Position numbers and translations under genes: made by a program. From Ferirhizobium litorale (GTDB lineage Bacteria > Pseudomonadota > Alphaproteobacteria > Rhizobiales > Rhizobiaceae), in NCBI GenBank assembly GCA_030028905.1, contig JALDYZ010000002.1:620001-684000 (forward strand): a DNA stretch of 64,000 nt, in the 5' to 3' direction. The notes below the pieces were generated by a model. That model searched no databases. It was not told the DNA's origin and worked only from the letters and a program-made list of their open reading frames with translations. Numbering within the stretch: position 1 is the first letter of the stretch; each line of letters opens with the position of its first letter. Positions 9,069 through 20,142 of this stretch are shown here, piece by piece.

Positions 9069-10049
9069 CTAAAAGGCGATCGCCAGATCGATGGGTCCGA
9101 GCGGGCGGACACCGGAAAGCAGCGCCCGCGCCTCCTCCTCGTCACGCCTGATCTGCGCCACCAGCGCATCCAGTCCGTCGAATTTCAGCTCGTCGCGGAG
9201 ATGGCCGAAGAAGGAGACCGAACAGGTCTCGCCATAGAGATCGCCGGAAAAATCGAAGACATAGGTCTCGAGCAGCGGCGCGCCGTCGTCGGTTACGGTC
9301 GGCCGCCGGCCATAGCTGGCCACGCCGTCGTGGAGCGAACCGTCCGCACGGCGGAACCGAACCGCATAGATGCCGGCCTTGAGCTCGGTTTCCGGCGGCA
9401 GTTGCATGTTGGCGGTCGGGAAGCCGAGCGTGCGACCAAGTTTCTGGCCTCCGATGACCGGTGCCTCCACGGTAAAGCGATAGCCGAGCGCCGCCGCCGC
9501 CTCGGCCACGTCGCCAGCCGCCAGAAGCTCGCGCACATGGCTCGAGGAAATCACGTCGGTCGCCTCGTCGCGGAACGCATCGAGCAGCGTGACGCCGAAG
9601 CCGTTGCGCGCCCCCGCCTCCATCAGGAACGCCGGGCCGCCTTCGCGCCCGCGGCCGAAATGGAAGTTGAACCCGGTCACCACATGGCTTGCGTGCAGCC
9701 AGTCGAGCAGGATCGACTGGATGAACTCCTGCGCGGAGCGCTGGGAGAAATCGCGGTCGAACGGATACTCGATCACCGCGTCGAAACCCATGCTTTCGAG
9801 GATCGTGGCCTTGAGCGGCGCCGGCGTCAGCCGGAATACCGGCGTCTCGGGCCGAAAGACCGTGCGCGGATGCGGCTCGAACGTCAGGACCAGCGCCGGA
9901 TGGTTGCCGGCCTCGGCGATCTCCAGCGCACGATTGAGCACCGACTGGTGGCCGCGATGCACGCCGTCGAAGTTTCCGATGGCGATCACCCCGTCCTTCA
10001 GTCGGTCGGGAAGCGGTTCCTTCGTTTCATTCCGGTGGAAAACGGTCAT
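9069..10049 (-). CDS. ribF: Bifunctional riboflavin kinase / FAD synthetase
   Basis: A 326-residue RibF. The N-terminal FMN adenylyltransferase domain has IAIGNFDGVHRGHQ with the nucleotide-binding HRGH near residue 25. The C-terminal flavokinase domain has GRTLGFPTANMQLP (P-T-A-N) near residue 205 and the DGVASYGRRPTV segment. It makes FMN and then FAD from riboflavin. The start is placed at 10049 because homology begins there; the frame extends upstream only over the neighbouring gene. It begins 11 bp after the HAD phosphatase gene ends, so the two are probably one transcript. Confidence 0.95.
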   Translation of the reverse strand: MTVFHRNETKEPLPDRLKDGVIAIGNFDGVHRGHQSVLNRALEIAEAGNHPALVLTFEPHPRTVFRPETPVFRLTPAPLKATILESMGFDAVIEYPFDRDFSQRSAQEFIQSILLDWLHASHVVTGFNFHFGRGREGGPAFLMEAGARNGFGVTLLDAFRDEATDVISSSHVRELLAAGDVAEAAAALGYRFTVEAPVIGGQKLGRTLGFPTANMQLPPETELKAGIYAVRFRRADGSLHDGVASYGRRPTVTDDGAPLLETYVFDFSGDLYGETCSVSFFGHLRDELKFDGLDALVAQIRRDEEEARALLSGVRPLGPIDLAIAF

Positions 10050-10059
10050 CGCGTCCGCC

Positions 10060-10908
10060 TCAAGCCAGCCGTGGCATCCAGAATTTCGGCGTGGCATTCT
10101 CCCGCTCCAGATAGTCGGAGAGAAGCGCCTCGTCGGTCTTGCCATGGAGCGTGTACTCCTTGGCGTGGATGCCGCCGCTGATATAGAGCAGGTCCAGCCC
10201 GTAGCCGAGCGCGCCGCGAACGTCGGTCGGCATGCCGTCGCCGATGGCGACCACCCGCTCCAGCGGAAAATCGCCACGTTCATCCCGGGCCTTCGCCAGC
10301 GCCGCCTCGTAGATCGGCGTATGCGGCTTTCCGGCGATGCGCGTCTCGCCGCCAAGCTGGTGATAGTAAACGGCCATGGCACCGGCGCAGGGGATCATCA
10401 GCGGACCGCGCTCAACGATCAGGTCGGGATTGGCGCAGATCATCGGCACCTTGCGCGCCTCGAAGGCGACCAGCATATCGTGATAGTCCTCAGGCGTCTC
10501 GGTCTCGTCATCAAAGAAGCCGGTGCAGACGATGACGTCGGCCTCTTTCTCATCGACGCGGACGACATCGAGCCCGTCGAGGATCGGCTGGTCGCGCTCC
10601 GGCCCGAGCAGGAAGACCTTCTTCGGCCCCCTTGCGATCAGTTCACGGGTCACGTCGCCCGACGTAACGATCCGGTCAAAGGCCTCGTCGGCGACACCGA
10701 TCAACTTCAACTGGCTGACGACGCCCGGAAACGGGCGCGGCGAATTGGTGATCAGCACCACGGTCACGCCTGCGGCACGGGCGCGCGCCAGCGCTTCCGA
10801 AGCGGCGGCAAAGGCGTCGACGCCGTTGTGAAGCACGCCCCAGACATCACACAACGCCACGTCATACTGGCTGACGATGTCCTGAAAATTCTCGATCCGC
10901 TCGGCCAT
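10060..10908 (-). CDS. HAD-superfamily subfamily IIA phosphatase
   Basis: A 282-residue cap-type C2 HAD protein. Motif I is DVWGVLHNG (Asp nucleophile near residue 18), motif II is VVLITNSPRP, and motif III/IV is AIGDGMPTDVRGA near residue 240. This is the NagD-like family (TIGR01459 type) common upstream of ribF in rhizobia. Its neighbour suggests a role in flavin or nucleotide dephosphorylation, which is inference. The ATG at 10908 is preferred over a TTG two codons earlier. Confidence 0.85.
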   Translation of the reverse strand: MAERIENFQDIVSQYDVALCDVWGVLHNGVDAFAAASEALARARAAGVTVVLITNSPRPFPGVVSQLKLIGVADEAFDRIVTSGDVTRELIARGPKKVFLLGPERDQPILDGLDVVRVDEKEADVIVCTGFFDDETETPEDYHDMLVAFEARKVPMICANPDLIVERGPLMIPCAGAMAVYYHQLGGETRIAGKPHTPIYEAALAKARDERGDFPLERVVAIGDGMPTDVRGALGYGLDLLYISGGIHAKEYTLHGKTDEALLSDYLERENATPKFWMPRLA

Positions 10909-11020
10909 GCACAATCCCGCCTTCTAACAATGCACGGGTGACATCGCAAAGGAACGGCGGGAAGGCAAGATTATTTGCCGCGCTGCGGGCAAAAATACGC
11001 GATCCGGCATGGACTGGCAC

Positions 11021-12451
11021 TCAAATGAACTGGTTCAGGACAAAGCCGACAACGGCGCAGATCGCCAGCGTCTTCACCATCCCGACCTTCAGCCTGAAGG
11101 TCAGCAGCACCGCCAGCAGCGAAACGCCGAGAGCGGCAAGGTCGAGGCTCTGCCACTCGGGCCAGGCAATCGAGATCAGCGGCACCTCGACGCGTCCCGC
11201 CGCACCTGCTTCCACCGTTCTCGAAAGCAGCGTCGCGCGGCCGACCTCGCCGAACAGGACGTGCAGCGCAAACCATATCGCAAGGTTGAGGATGACGCCG
11301 ACCACTGCGGCGGTGATGGCCGACAGGGCGCCGCTGAGGGCAGTGTTGGCACGCAGTCGCTCGACATAGGGAGCGCCGGCGAAGATCCAGATAAAGCTCG
11401 GCACGAAGGTCGCCCAGGCGGCAAGGCCAGCACCCAGCATGCCGGCGAGCACCGGATCGAGCCCCATCGGATTGCGGAAGGTGGCGAGAAAGCCGACATA
11501 GCAAAGAACGAGCACGAGCGGCCCCGGCGTCGTCTCGGCCAACGCCAGTCCGTCGAGCATCTCGCCCGGGCGCAGCCAGGCATAGTGCTCGACCGCAGTT
11601 TGCGCCACGTAGGCCAGCACCGCATACGCCCCGCCGAAGGTCACCAGCGCCATGCGGGAGAAGAAGGAGAAGACCGCCGCAAAGCTGTTCGCATCGCCGC
11701 CCATCGCTTCCGGGATGAACCCCGCTTTCAGCGCGTGGGCACCGGTGAGCAGAAGCGGCAATTGCCAGACGGCAACCCAGAACACCAGCACGCCAAGCGT
11801 GCGGATGAAGGGCGGCGCCGCCCGCAATGCAGCAAGATCGGCCGGCAGTTGCGATGGCTCCGTCGCGGCATCGACAAGCGCCTTCGGCGCAAAACCATGC
11901 AGCACGAAACCGGCCAGGCCGGCGAGCACGATGACGACCGGAAAAGGTACATCGAGCGCAAACAATGCCAGGAAGGCCAGCGCCGCCACGACACGATGGA
12001 ACCGGGCTTTCAACGCCCGGCGGCCTATGCGGATCACCGCCTCGATGACGATGGCGAGCACCGCCGCCTTCAAACCGAAGAACAGGCTCTGCAGCCATTC
12101 GGCCTGGTGATACAGCGCATAGGCGGTGGAAAGAGCGAGAATGACGGCAAAGCCGGGCAGAATGAAGAGCAGTCCAGCGACCAAGCCGCCGCGGGTGCCG
12201 TGCAGCAGCCAGCCTATATAAGTGGCAAGCTGTTGCGCCTCGGGACCGGGCAGCAGCATGCAGTAGTTGAGGGCATGGAGAAAACGCTCCTCCGAGACCC
12301 AGCGCTTTTCGTCGACAATTGTTCGGTGCATCAGCGCGATCTGTCCGGCCGGTCCGCCGAAGCTCAAAAAACCGATCCTTGCCCAGACCTTCGTCGTCTC
12401 GGCGAAGCTCGGCATCGCCGGGGCGGCCGCGACAGGACTGTTTTCATTCAT
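11021..12451 (-). CDS. chrA: Chromate transporter, CHR (LCHR) family
   Basis: A 476-residue hydrophobic protein with the duplicated CHR domain: the N-terminal copy has IGFLSFGGPAGQIALMHR and LNYCMLLPGPEAQQLATYIG, the C-terminal copy has FGGAYAVLAYVAQTAVEHY and LALAETTPGPLVLVL. About ten to twelve membrane segments are visible. ChrA exports chromate across the inner membrane. Its ATG overlaps the stop of the chrB-like gene by eight bases, indicating translational coupling. Confidence 0.93.
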   Translation of the reverse strand: MNENSPVAAAPAMPSFAETTKVWARIGFLSFGGPAGQIALMHRTIVDEKRWVSEERFLHALNYCMLLPGPEAQQLATYIGWLLHGTRGGLVAGLLFILPGFAVILALSTAYALYHQAEWLQSLFFGLKAAVLAIVIEAVIRIGRRALKARFHRVVAALAFLALFALDVPFPVVIVLAGLAGFVLHGFAPKALVDAATEPSQLPADLAALRAAPPFIRTLGVLVFWVAVWQLPLLLTGAHALKAGFIPEAMGGDANSFAAVFSFFSRMALVTFGGAYAVLAYVAQTAVEHYAWLRPGEMLDGLALAETTPGPLVLVLCYVGFLATFRNPMGLDPVLAGMLGAGLAAWATFVPSFIWIFAGAPYVERLRANTALSGALSAITAAVVGVILNLAIWFALHVLFGEVGRATLLSRTVEAGAAGRVEVPLISIAWPEWQSLDLAALGVSLLAVLLTFRLKVGMVKTLAICAVVGFVLNQFI

Positions 12452-13274
12452 GCCTTTTGGTTCCCTGCCCGTGCGATACCCAGTCATGCTTTTCCTGCGT
12501 CGCGTCTCGCGCCCAGCGGTAGAGGCCGTCATAAACCACCATGCCGGCTTCCAATTGTTGCAGATCATCGGCAAAGCCACGTGACAAACCGAGCGAAACG
12601 GCAAGCAGGCCCGCCGCTTCCGGCGCGAGGTCGAGCCTGTCTGTATCCGCGCCGCGCACGATACGGGCGACATGCTCCAGCGCCGGGATTGCAAGAACGA
12701 ACTCCTTGACCATCGTGTCGAAGGTACAATCCTCGCCGCGGTGGCTCCAGAACGCCCCTTCGATGTCGAAGGGCATGCCACCGAATTCCACCGCCACTGC
12801 TTCGACCTCGGCCGGCGTGACATAGAGAAACACGGCAGCCGGGTCCACGAAGCGCCGGATCAGCCACGGACAGGCGATGCGATCGATCTTCGGCCGCGAG
12901 CGGGTCACCCAGACCGTGCCGCCGGTCGTTCTGCCACCCGGCAGCTTGGCGGCCGGCACCAGCGGATATCCTGCAAGTCGCCAGGCGTCGATGCCGCCCT
13001 CGAGCACTTCAGCCGCCGTGCCGGCGAGGCGCAAGTAGGCCGCCACACCCTCGCTGATCTTGTGGCCCTTGGCGCAGACGGCAACGACCGCCTGCCCTCG
13101 ATGTTGCGGCGCCCAATCCGCAACCGTGCGGTAATCGCGGCGAACGGCTCCCGGCAGCAGACAGGGGTTCGCGGCAAAATCGTCGTCGCTGCGAACATCA
13201 AGGATCATCGGGCACTTTGCAGTACCGACAAGCCTGTAAACTTTCTCACATGAGATGGAATTGTACGAGGCCAT
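12444..13274 (-). CDS. chrB: Rhodanese-ChrB fusion chromate resistance protein
   Basis: The 276-residue protein joins two parts. Residues ~8-105 form a rhodanese fold (MILDVRSDDDFAANPCLLPGA and VAVCAKGHKISEGVAAYLR with an active-site Cys in CAKGHK). Residues ~125-260 match the ChrB C-terminal domain (KIDRIACPWLIRRFVDPAAV, WSHRGEDCTFDTMVKEF). ChrB proteins regulate or assist ChrA-mediated chromate efflux. ATG at 13274 is preferred; upstream residues of the frame look non-coding, and AGGAAGG precedes it. Confidence 0.88.
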   Translation of the reverse strand: MASYNSISCEKVYRLVGTAKCPMILDVRSDDDFAANPCLLPGAVRRDYRTVADWAPQHRGQAVVAVCAKGHKISEGVAAYLRLAGTAAEVLEGGIDAWRLAGYPLVPAAKLPGGRTTGGTVWVTRSRPKIDRIACPWLIRRFVDPAAVFLYVTPAEVEAVAVEFGGMPFDIEGAFWSHRGEDCTFDTMVKEFVLAIPALEHVARIVRGADTDRLDLAPEAAGLLAVSLGLSRGFADDLQQLEAGMVVYDGLYRWARDATQEKHDWVSHGQGTKRHE

Positions 13275-13458
13275 GACACGTCCCTTCCTGCTAACGGTGG
13301 ACGCGAAATTGCAGCATGACGCCTCGTGGAGCATTCGCAAACTCCATGTTTCACATTAGGCTGGAGGGCATAAAAATGTCAAGAAACGCGGATACAACCT
13401 CGTTCGACGCGCCACCTTGTGCGTTAACCATCGCCCGCGAGAATTTTCATCGGCCGCG

Positions 13459-13487
13459 CTTGACTCCACGCCTCACCGTACATATTT
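13459..13487 (+). promoter_or_regulatory. Putative groES promoter (sigma-70 or RpoH type)
   Basis: CTTGAC at 13459-13464 is followed, 16 bp on, by CATATTT at 13481-13487, close to rhizobial housekeeping and RpoH promoters. The -10 element lies nine bases before CIRCE, so bound HrcA would cover the transcription start. Confidence 0.45.
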
Positions 13488-13495
13488 CCGTTTCG

Positions 13496-13522
13496 CTAGC
13501 ACTCACGAACGACGAGTGCTAA
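13496..13522 (+). promoter_or_regulatory. CIRCE operator (HrcA binding site)
   Basis: CTAGCACTC (13496-13504), a 9-bp spacer and GAGTGCTAA (13514-13522) match the CIRCE consensus TTAGCACTC-N9-GAGTGCTAA with one mismatch in the first arm. It lies 58 bp before the groES start. HrcA repression of groESL is established for this element. Confidence 0.95.
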
Positions 13523-13580
13523 CTTTCATCCATGCGGGTCGTCCAGACCCGCGAATGTCATTTGATCGAGGGATAAGACA

Positions 13581-13877
13581 ATGGCAAGCACCAATTTCCG
13601 CCCGCTTCACGACCGCGTCGTCGTTCGTCGCGTTGAGTCTGAAGAAAAGACCAAGGGCGGCATCATCATTCCGGACACCGCCAAGGAAAAGCCGCAGGAA
13701 GGCGAAATCGTCGCGGTCGGTTCCGGCGCTCGTGACGAGTCCGGCAAGGTTGTCGCGCTTGATGTCAAGGTTGGCGACCGTATTCTGTTCGGCAAGTGGT
13801 CTGGCACCGAAGTCAAGATCAACGGCGAAGACCTTCTGATCATGAAGGAAGCCGACGTCATGGGCATCATCGGCTGA
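13581..13877 (+). CDS. groES: Co-chaperonin GroES
   Basis: A 98-residue GroES of typical size. It begins with the conserved [14 protein letters not shown], has the mobile loop [19 protein letters not shown] that contacts GroEL, and ends with [14 protein letters not shown]. It caps the GroEL chamber during ATP-driven protein folding. GAGGGAT stands about eight bases before the ATG. It leads an operon with groEL (64-bp gap) controlled by the upstream CIRCE. Confidence 0.98.
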   Translation: MASTNFRPLHDRVVVRRVESEEKTKGGIIIPDTAKEKPQEGEIVAVGSGARDESGKVVALDVKVGDRILFGKWSGTEVKINGEDLLIMKEADVMGIIG

Positions 13878-13923
13878 TCAGCCGGTCCCGCTGAAACTTT
13901 CTATGACAACCAATGGGCATTGA

Positions 13924-15723
<1,800 letters not shown>

Positions 15724-15740
15724 GGTATCCGGAATAGGAA

Positions 15741-15766
15741 GGGCGGCCCTCGGGTCGCCCTTTTTT
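15741..15766 (+). terminator. Intrinsic terminator of groES-groEL
   Basis: GGGCGGCC, loop CTCG, GGTCGCCC (8-bp stem, one G-T pair) followed at once by TTTTTT. It is the first strong terminator after groEL, about 150 bp past the stop. Confidence 0.9.
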
Positions 15767-16029
15767 CGTGTTTTACGTGATTTTTACGACATCCCATTCC
15801 TGTGGCTGCATATCCCGACTGAACACGGCTCAACATGCGCGGGGCTGGGCAGGCGCGGGAACGGCCGCCAAACCACTCTCACTCACGACATGCTACAGGG
15901 CGGTAACGAAGCGTGTTCCAAATTGGTCTGACCTCCGACTGCCCAAACTGATTCGCAAGGCCCGACTCGTTAATGCCCAAAAAAAGTCACACTAACGGCA
16001 TGATGCCTGGGGGCCGTTGATCGCCTGTA

Positions 16030-16143
16030 CCGGCACCCCGCTGATCGAGAACCGCAAGCAACTGATTCTGTTTGATTGTTGTGAGAGCCAAAGTTCGCCG
16101 GAACCGGATGCGAAAGCTGACAAACATCAAAGCGGGGTGCCGG
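16030..16143. repeat. Long-range 13-bp perfect inverted repeat
   Basis: CCGGCACCCCGCT at 16030-16042 and AGCGGGGTGCCGG at 16131-16143 are exact reverse complements. The 88-nt interior has small hairpins such as GTTC-gccg-GAAC. It lies in a stretch without genes. Confidence 0.6.
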
Positions 16144-16536
16144 GCCTTGCGCCAGACTTGCCAGTTTTCGTTTTGCCATTCTGCCTGCACATCTGTATAT
16201 CAATTGCCCATTGCCGTTTTGGGAAAAGCAAATATAAATCCGCAAAGAGAAGCGTAGCGCCGGATGTTATCCAGACCGCCGGGCGAGCTACTTTTTGGTA
16301 CCCGGACTGCAAAGCGAGCTCGGAAAAAACCGGCAACTGAATACGATACGTAGGCGAACTTTCCCGAAATGCAATCATTGGGCGCAGGCGCGCCAGGGCG
16401 GGGAACCGGCGATGCGATTACCGAGGCTGCGGGGGCTGCCTCTTAAATGCGGGCTGATCTACTGGACAATGCAAAATCGATTTGCTGTACTTTAGATCGA
16501 AGTAAAACGTGAAAGACGAAGAGCAGTACTCTACGC

Positions 16537-17001
16537 GTGAACTGGGGATCAACTTTGTTCAAGATTGCCAAAGCCAATCTTTCGATGCCATTCGTTCCAG
16601 GTTCTCTGGATGTTAGCGAAGATCAACACGACCTGCTGACTCAGTTCTGCCTGTCGGAAAACTGGGTCGCCGACATGTCGAACGGCGTTATAAACCTGGG
16701 CGACAGGGCGGCACGCCTGCATGACCTGCCGGCGCAGGAGTGTGGGCTGCTCAGCCTGATAAGATCCTACGAGCAGCAGGACCGCACCCGGATCCTGGAA
16801 CTGTTCGAGCAGGCTGCGACGACGTCGTCGTCCTTCTGCTTTTCGACGACGATCGTCCGGGGGTCGAACCATCGCCAGCCGCTGTTCTGCGTCGGCGAAT
16901 CGACCGGTCTCGAGCAGAGGTTTTCCGGCAGCATGATCGGCGTGTTCCTGTTTCCCCGGTTCCAACTGGATTCGGGCGCACAATTCGTCAGTCGCCAATA
17001 G
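16537..17001 (+). CDS. Small PAS-domain protein
   Basis: A 154-residue protein with no other domain. Its middle looks like a PAS_3-type fold: ENWVADMSNGVINLGDRAA, then LIRSYEQQDRTRILELFEQA, then a beta hairpin SFCFSTTIVRG, with a GVFLFPR C-terminal strand. Single-domain PAS proteins of this sort occur in rhizobia and may sense a ligand or partner a kinase; no output domain is present. The start is uncertain: GTG at 16537 gives the longest version and no strong ribosome site is visible; ATG at 16585 would remove part of the N-terminus. Confidence 0.65.
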   Translation: MNWGSTLFKIAKANLSMPFVPGSLDVSEDQHDLLTQFCLSENWVADMSNGVINLGDRAARLHDLPAQECGLLSLIRSYEQQDRTRILELFEQAATTSSSFCFSTTIVRGSNHRQPLFCVGESTGLEQRFSGSMIGVFLFPRFQLDSGAQFVSRQ

Positions 17002-17037
17002 GCCGACACCACACACAACAATTGCCTCCTAGCCAAA

Positions 17038-17073
17038 GACCACGCCGCGCCGACGTGCGGCGTGGTCTTGTTG
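17038..17073 (+). terminator. Hairpin terminator after the PAS gene
   Basis: GACCACGCCGC (17038-17048) and GCGGCGTGGTC (17057-17067) form a perfect 11-bp stem with an 8-nt loop, followed by TTGTTG. The U-tract is weak, but position 37 bp past the stop fits termination. Confidence 0.65.
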
Positions 17074-17294
17074 CGGTCTCCACACGTCCCGTGAGCATAG
17101 TTCCCCGGGCTTTGCGCCAACGCGCACCAATGCGCGATTCGAGAGAACGAGCGAGCACTACTGTTCACAAAAGGTGAACAATATGTCTGCAAGCGCCAAG
17201 CTATGCACGACTCAAAAAAAACGGCACAAATATGATCAGAAAACAGCGGCAATCCGTCGCTTTGACAATTCTGCTTTCAACGGGAGCTACCGCA

Positions 17295-17741
17295 ATGTCC
17301 AATTCCACAACCAATGACATCATTCTGCTTGTCGGCCGCGTCCTGCTGTCGGCCATGTTCATCCTCTCCGGTTATCCGAAGCTGCTCGATCCGGCTGGCA
17401 CTGCCGGCATGATCGCTGGCGCCGGCCTTCCCGCTGCCACCCTTCTCGCCTATGTCGCCGGACTGTTCGAGCTGGTCGCAGGCATCGCCGTTCTCGTCGG
17501 CTTCCAGACCCGCATCGCTGCCATCCTGCTGGCTGCATTCAGCCTGTTCACCGCGCTCGTATTCCACAACGGCCCGATCAACGTTCCCGACTTCCCGGAA
17601 GCTGCAAACGGCCTGCTGAGCTTGTTCAACCACCTGATGATGATGAAGAACCTTGCCATTGCCGGTGGCTTCCTGGCGCTTGCCGCCGCCGGCGCCGGCG
17701 CCTACTCGCTCGACGCACGCCGCAGCGCCGTCACCGCATAA
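17295..17741 (+). CDS. DoxX family membrane protein
   Basis: A 148-residue integral membrane protein with four hydrophobic segments. The first carries the family pattern RVLLSAMFILSGYPKLLDP and the second GLPAATLLAYVAGLFELVAG. DoxX/SURF4-like proteins are linked to quinone, thiol or oxidative-stress functions, with no single proven role. The ATG at 17295 follows GGGAG and is preferred to a longer frame from 17232. A bidirectional terminator follows. Confidence 0.85.
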   Translation: MSNSTTNDIILLVGRVLLSAMFILSGYPKLLDPAGTAGMIAGAGLPAATLLAYVAGLFELVAGIAVLVGFQTRIAAILLAAFSLFTALVFHNGPINVPDFPEAANGLLSLFNHLMMMKNLAIAGGFLALAAAGAGAYSLDARRSAVTA

Positions 17742-17765
17742 CAGCGACACCCGGTCCTGAAGATC

Positions 17766-17797
17766 AAAAACCCGCTGGAGCGATCCGGCGGGTTTTT
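17766..17797. terminator. Bidirectional terminator between doxX-like and GFA genes
   Basis: AAAAACCCGCTGG (17766-17778) pairs with CCGGCGGGTTTTT with one G-T pair, giving a 13-bp stem with A-run before and T-run after. It sits between convergent genes and can serve both. Confidence 0.85.
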
Positions 17798-17802
17798 ATG
17801 AT

Positions 17803-18213
17803 TCAAGGGTCGTCCTTTTCGAAGGCCGGCAGCTCGCCGATCACACCCAGCCAGTCGACGGCGGAACGGCACCAGATCTGCTCGCTCGGCTTGAGCTGAT
17901 CGCGCTGGTCGATGCTTCCCCAGCGGATGCCCCAGCTATCGGCGTCGTCACCTTCGCCGGCAGTGAACAGTGGCGATCCGCATTCGCCGCAAAAATACTG
18001 CAAGCGATAATGTCCGTTCTCGGCCACCTTGCGATAAAGCTTCGGCTGTGCACCGGTGAGTTTGATGGCGTTCTGCGGCGCGGGGGCGGTGACGCGAAAG
18101 GGTGAGCCGGTGAGCTTCTGGCAATCGGTGCAGTGGCAGATACCCACGCCCGCCGCGTCGATCTCGGCCTCGTAGGTCACATGACCGCAATGGCACCTGC
18201 CCGTGACATGCAT
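17803..18213 (-). CDS. GFA family (glutathione-dependent formaldehyde-activating enzyme-like) protein
   Basis: A 136-residue zinc-binding protein. The cysteine sets CHCG (GRCHCGHVTYEAEI), CHCTDCQKLTGSPFR and CGECGSPLF are those of the GFA/Mss4-like fold. Family members include formaldehyde-glutathione adduct enzymes, but many have unknown substrates, so no specific reaction is claimed. It starts 20 bp after hisG and probably rides on the same transcript. Confidence 0.88.
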   Translation of the reverse strand: MHVTGRCHCGHVTYEAEIDAAGVGICHCTDCQKLTGSPFRVTAPAPQNAIKLTGAQPKLYRKVAENGHYRLQYFCGECGSPLFTAGEGDDADSWGIRWGSIDQRDQLKPSEQIWCRSAVDWLGVIGELPAFEKDDP

Positions 18214-18233
18214 TCTGCCGCCTCCTACCGGTT

Positions 18234-18929
18234 TCAGAACACCTTTCCGACAGCCTCGATGATCTTCGCAACAACCGGATCACCCTCGTGTGCCGGCTTA
18301 CGCGCCCTGACGAGGCAGGCTTCGGATTTCAGGATGACGCCGTCCGCCAGGACCTTCAAGTGGTTGGCCTTCAACGTCGAGCCCGTAGATGTGATGTCGA
18401 CGATGATGTCGGCCTGGCCGGCGGCTGGAGCACCCTCTGTCGCACCGAGGCTTTCGACGATACGGTAGAGCTGGATGCCGTGCTTGGCGGAAAAGAACTG
18501 CTGGGTCAGCCGCCAGTACTTGGTGGCGATCGCCAGCCGGCGGCCATGGCGGGCGCGGAAATCGGCGGCCACGTCGCCGAGGTCGGCCATGCTGTCGACG
18601 TCGAGCCAGATTTCAGGGACCGCGACAACCACATCGGCATGGCCGAATCCGAGCCGGGCACAGAACTCCACCCGCCTGTCGGCCTCGGCCAGTCCCTCGC
18701 GCACCAGGTCTTCGCCGGTGACGCCGAAATCCACGGAGCCGTTGCCGATCTCGCGAGAAATCTCCGACGCCGAGAGGAAGGCGATCTCGACATCGTCCCA
18801 GCCCTCGACCCGGCCGCGGTAGGACCGGTCATTGCCGACGGCGACGATCTTCATACCGGCGCGATCGAAGATCGCCGAGGCCTCATCCTTCATCCGCCCC
18901 TTGGACGGCAGCGCAATGGTGATGGTCAT
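18234..18929 (-). CDS. hisG: ATP phosphoribosyltransferase catalytic subunit HisG (short form)
   Basis: At 231 residues this is the short HisG lacking the C-terminal regulatory domain and so needing HisZ. It starts [13 protein letters not shown] and has the PRPP-binding segment [19 protein letters not shown] near residue 160. It carries out the first step of histidine synthesis, ATP + PRPP to phosphoribosyl-ATP. Its ATG overlaps the hisZ stop by four bases (ATGA), fitting hetero-octamer assembly of the two products. Confidence 0.95.
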   Translation of the reverse strand: MTITIALPSKGRMKDEASAIFDRAGMKIVAVGNDRSYRGRVEGWDDVEIAFLSASEISREIGNGSVDFGVTGEDLVREGLAEADRRVEFCARLGFGHADVVVAVPEIWLDVDSMADLGDVAADFRARHGRRLAIATKYWRLTQQFFSAKHGIQLYRIVESLGATEGAPAAGQADIIVDITSTGSTLKANHLKVLADGVILKSEACLVRARKPAHEGDPVVAKIIEAVGKVF

Positions 18930-20074
18930 GCCTTGCTCTTCCCTTGGCGCACCGCCGCGTCGGCCCTCGCCGCTTCGATCCGGTCGAGCCAGAGCGCGAA
19001 GCCGACGGCCGGAATGTGCTCGGTGGCGCCGAGCAGGGTCATCAGCCGGTCGAAGCGCCCGCCGCCGGCGAGAACCGCGCTCGAACCCTCGACGGCGACC
19101 TCGAAGACGAGGCCGGTGTAGTAGTCCAGGGGGCGTCCGAACGCGGCGCGATAGGTGATGCCGGCTATGTCGAGCCCGGCATTCCGCAACGCGGCGACGC
19201 GGCTGTCGAATTGCGAAAGGGCCGCGCCGAGCTTCAGGCCGGCCGCGTCGGCAAAGCCGGCCAGCGCGCCGGACGCCTCAGACAGGGGAACGCTCAGCGA
19301 CAGGAACTCCTTGAGCACCAGGAATGCGCCGTCATCCAGCCGCGTCTCGGCAAGGGCCAGCTTTTCCTTTAGCCGCCGGGCGATTTCCGCCGGGCTGCGG
19401 CTGGCATTGGAGGAGTATCCGGTCGCCTGCATGGTTGCGTCGATATGGGCAATCAGCGCGCCCTCGTCGCCCGAAGCGATGAGGGCCCTGACTTCCGGAG
19501 CGAGCCCGGCAACCGGTTGCGGCCGGGCGAGCTTTTCAAGTAACGTTTCGAGCTGTTCGATGTTGCCGAAGGCGTGGATCAGCCGCTTCTGCCAGCCGCC
19601 GGGCAAGCCGAGCGCCTGCACGACCGCCTCGAATACCGCCTGATCGCCGAGCGTCACGGAAAAGCGCTCACCGCGCAACTGGCGATCGAGTATCTCGACC
19701 GCATCGCTGATGGCGCGGGCGTCGGCGCTCGCTACATTGCGGTCGCCGAGATCCTCGATCCCTGCCTGGTAGAATTCGTTGCCGCCCTCGCGGCGCTGGC
19801 GAAAAACCTCGCCGAGATAGGAATAGCGCTTCGGCGTGCCCGTCGCGGTCTCGATGTGGCGCAGACAGACGGGGATGGTGAATTCCGGGCGCAGGCAGAG
19901 GCTGGCCCCCGTCTCGCTCTCGGTCAGGAATATCCGGCGGCGCAGGTCCTCGCCCGCCATGTCGAGAAAGGGCTCGGCCGGCTGGATCACCGGCGTGTCG
20001 ACCCTTGCCGTCTTGCGCTCGGCGAAATCTGCCAGAAGTTCACCGGCAAAATCCGGCATGTTGATCAGCGCCAT
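18926..20074 (-). CDS. hisZ: ATP phosphoribosyltransferase regulatory subunit HisZ
   Basis: A 382-residue paralogue of histidyl-tRNA synthetase that binds histidine and activates short HisG. Class II synthetase-like segments are seen ([18 protein letters not shown] and [18 protein letters not shown], and [14 protein letters not shown]), but the tRNA-binding C-terminal domain of HisS is absent. ATG at 20074 is used; upstream in-frame residues overlap the intergenic gap to hisS. It sits 68 bp downstream of hisS. Confidence 0.93.
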   Translation of the reverse strand: MALINMPDFAGELLADFAERKTARVDTPVIQPAEPFLDMAGEDLRRRIFLTESETGASLCLRPEFTIPVCLRHIETATGTPKRYSYLGEVFRQRREGGNEFYQAGIEDLGDRNVASADARAISDAVEILDRQLRGERFSVTLGDQAVFEAVVQALGLPGGWQKRLIHAFGNIEQLETLLEKLARPQPVAGLAPEVRALIASGDEGALIAHIDATMQATGYSSNASRSPAEIARRLKEKLALAETRLDDGAFLVLKEFLSLSVPLSEASGALAGFADAAGLKLGAALSQFDSRVAALRNAGLDIAGITYRAAFGRPLDYYTGLVFEVAVEGSSAVLAGGGRFDRLMTLLGATEHIPAVGFALWLDRIEAARADAAVRQGKSKA

Positions 20075-20142
20075 GGGGTCATCCCTTTGTCTTGCCGCAT
20101 GTCGTTCTCGCAAAACCGCTTCACACTTCTGCGCGACATGCG

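Larger units (their letters stand above)
13275..13580. other. Divergent intergenic region chrB / groES
   Basis: About 305 bp separating the divergent chrB-chrA and groES-groEL operons. It contains the CIRCE operator and a heat-shock-like promoter; no gene is supported. The ORF over 13,316-13,522 runs through the operator and has no coding signal. Confidence 0.7.

Noticed and set aside
11009..12709. 566-codon frame on the plus strand
   Set aside because: Antisense shadow of chrA; product is composed of shadow-type residues and has no membrane segments.
13316..13522. Small plus-strand frame upstream of groES
   Set aside because: Crosses the promoter and CIRCE operator; no ribosome site.
16017..16340. 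107-codon frame in the gene-poor stretch
   Set aside because: Overlaps other short frames on both strands and the long inverted repeat; composition not coding-like.
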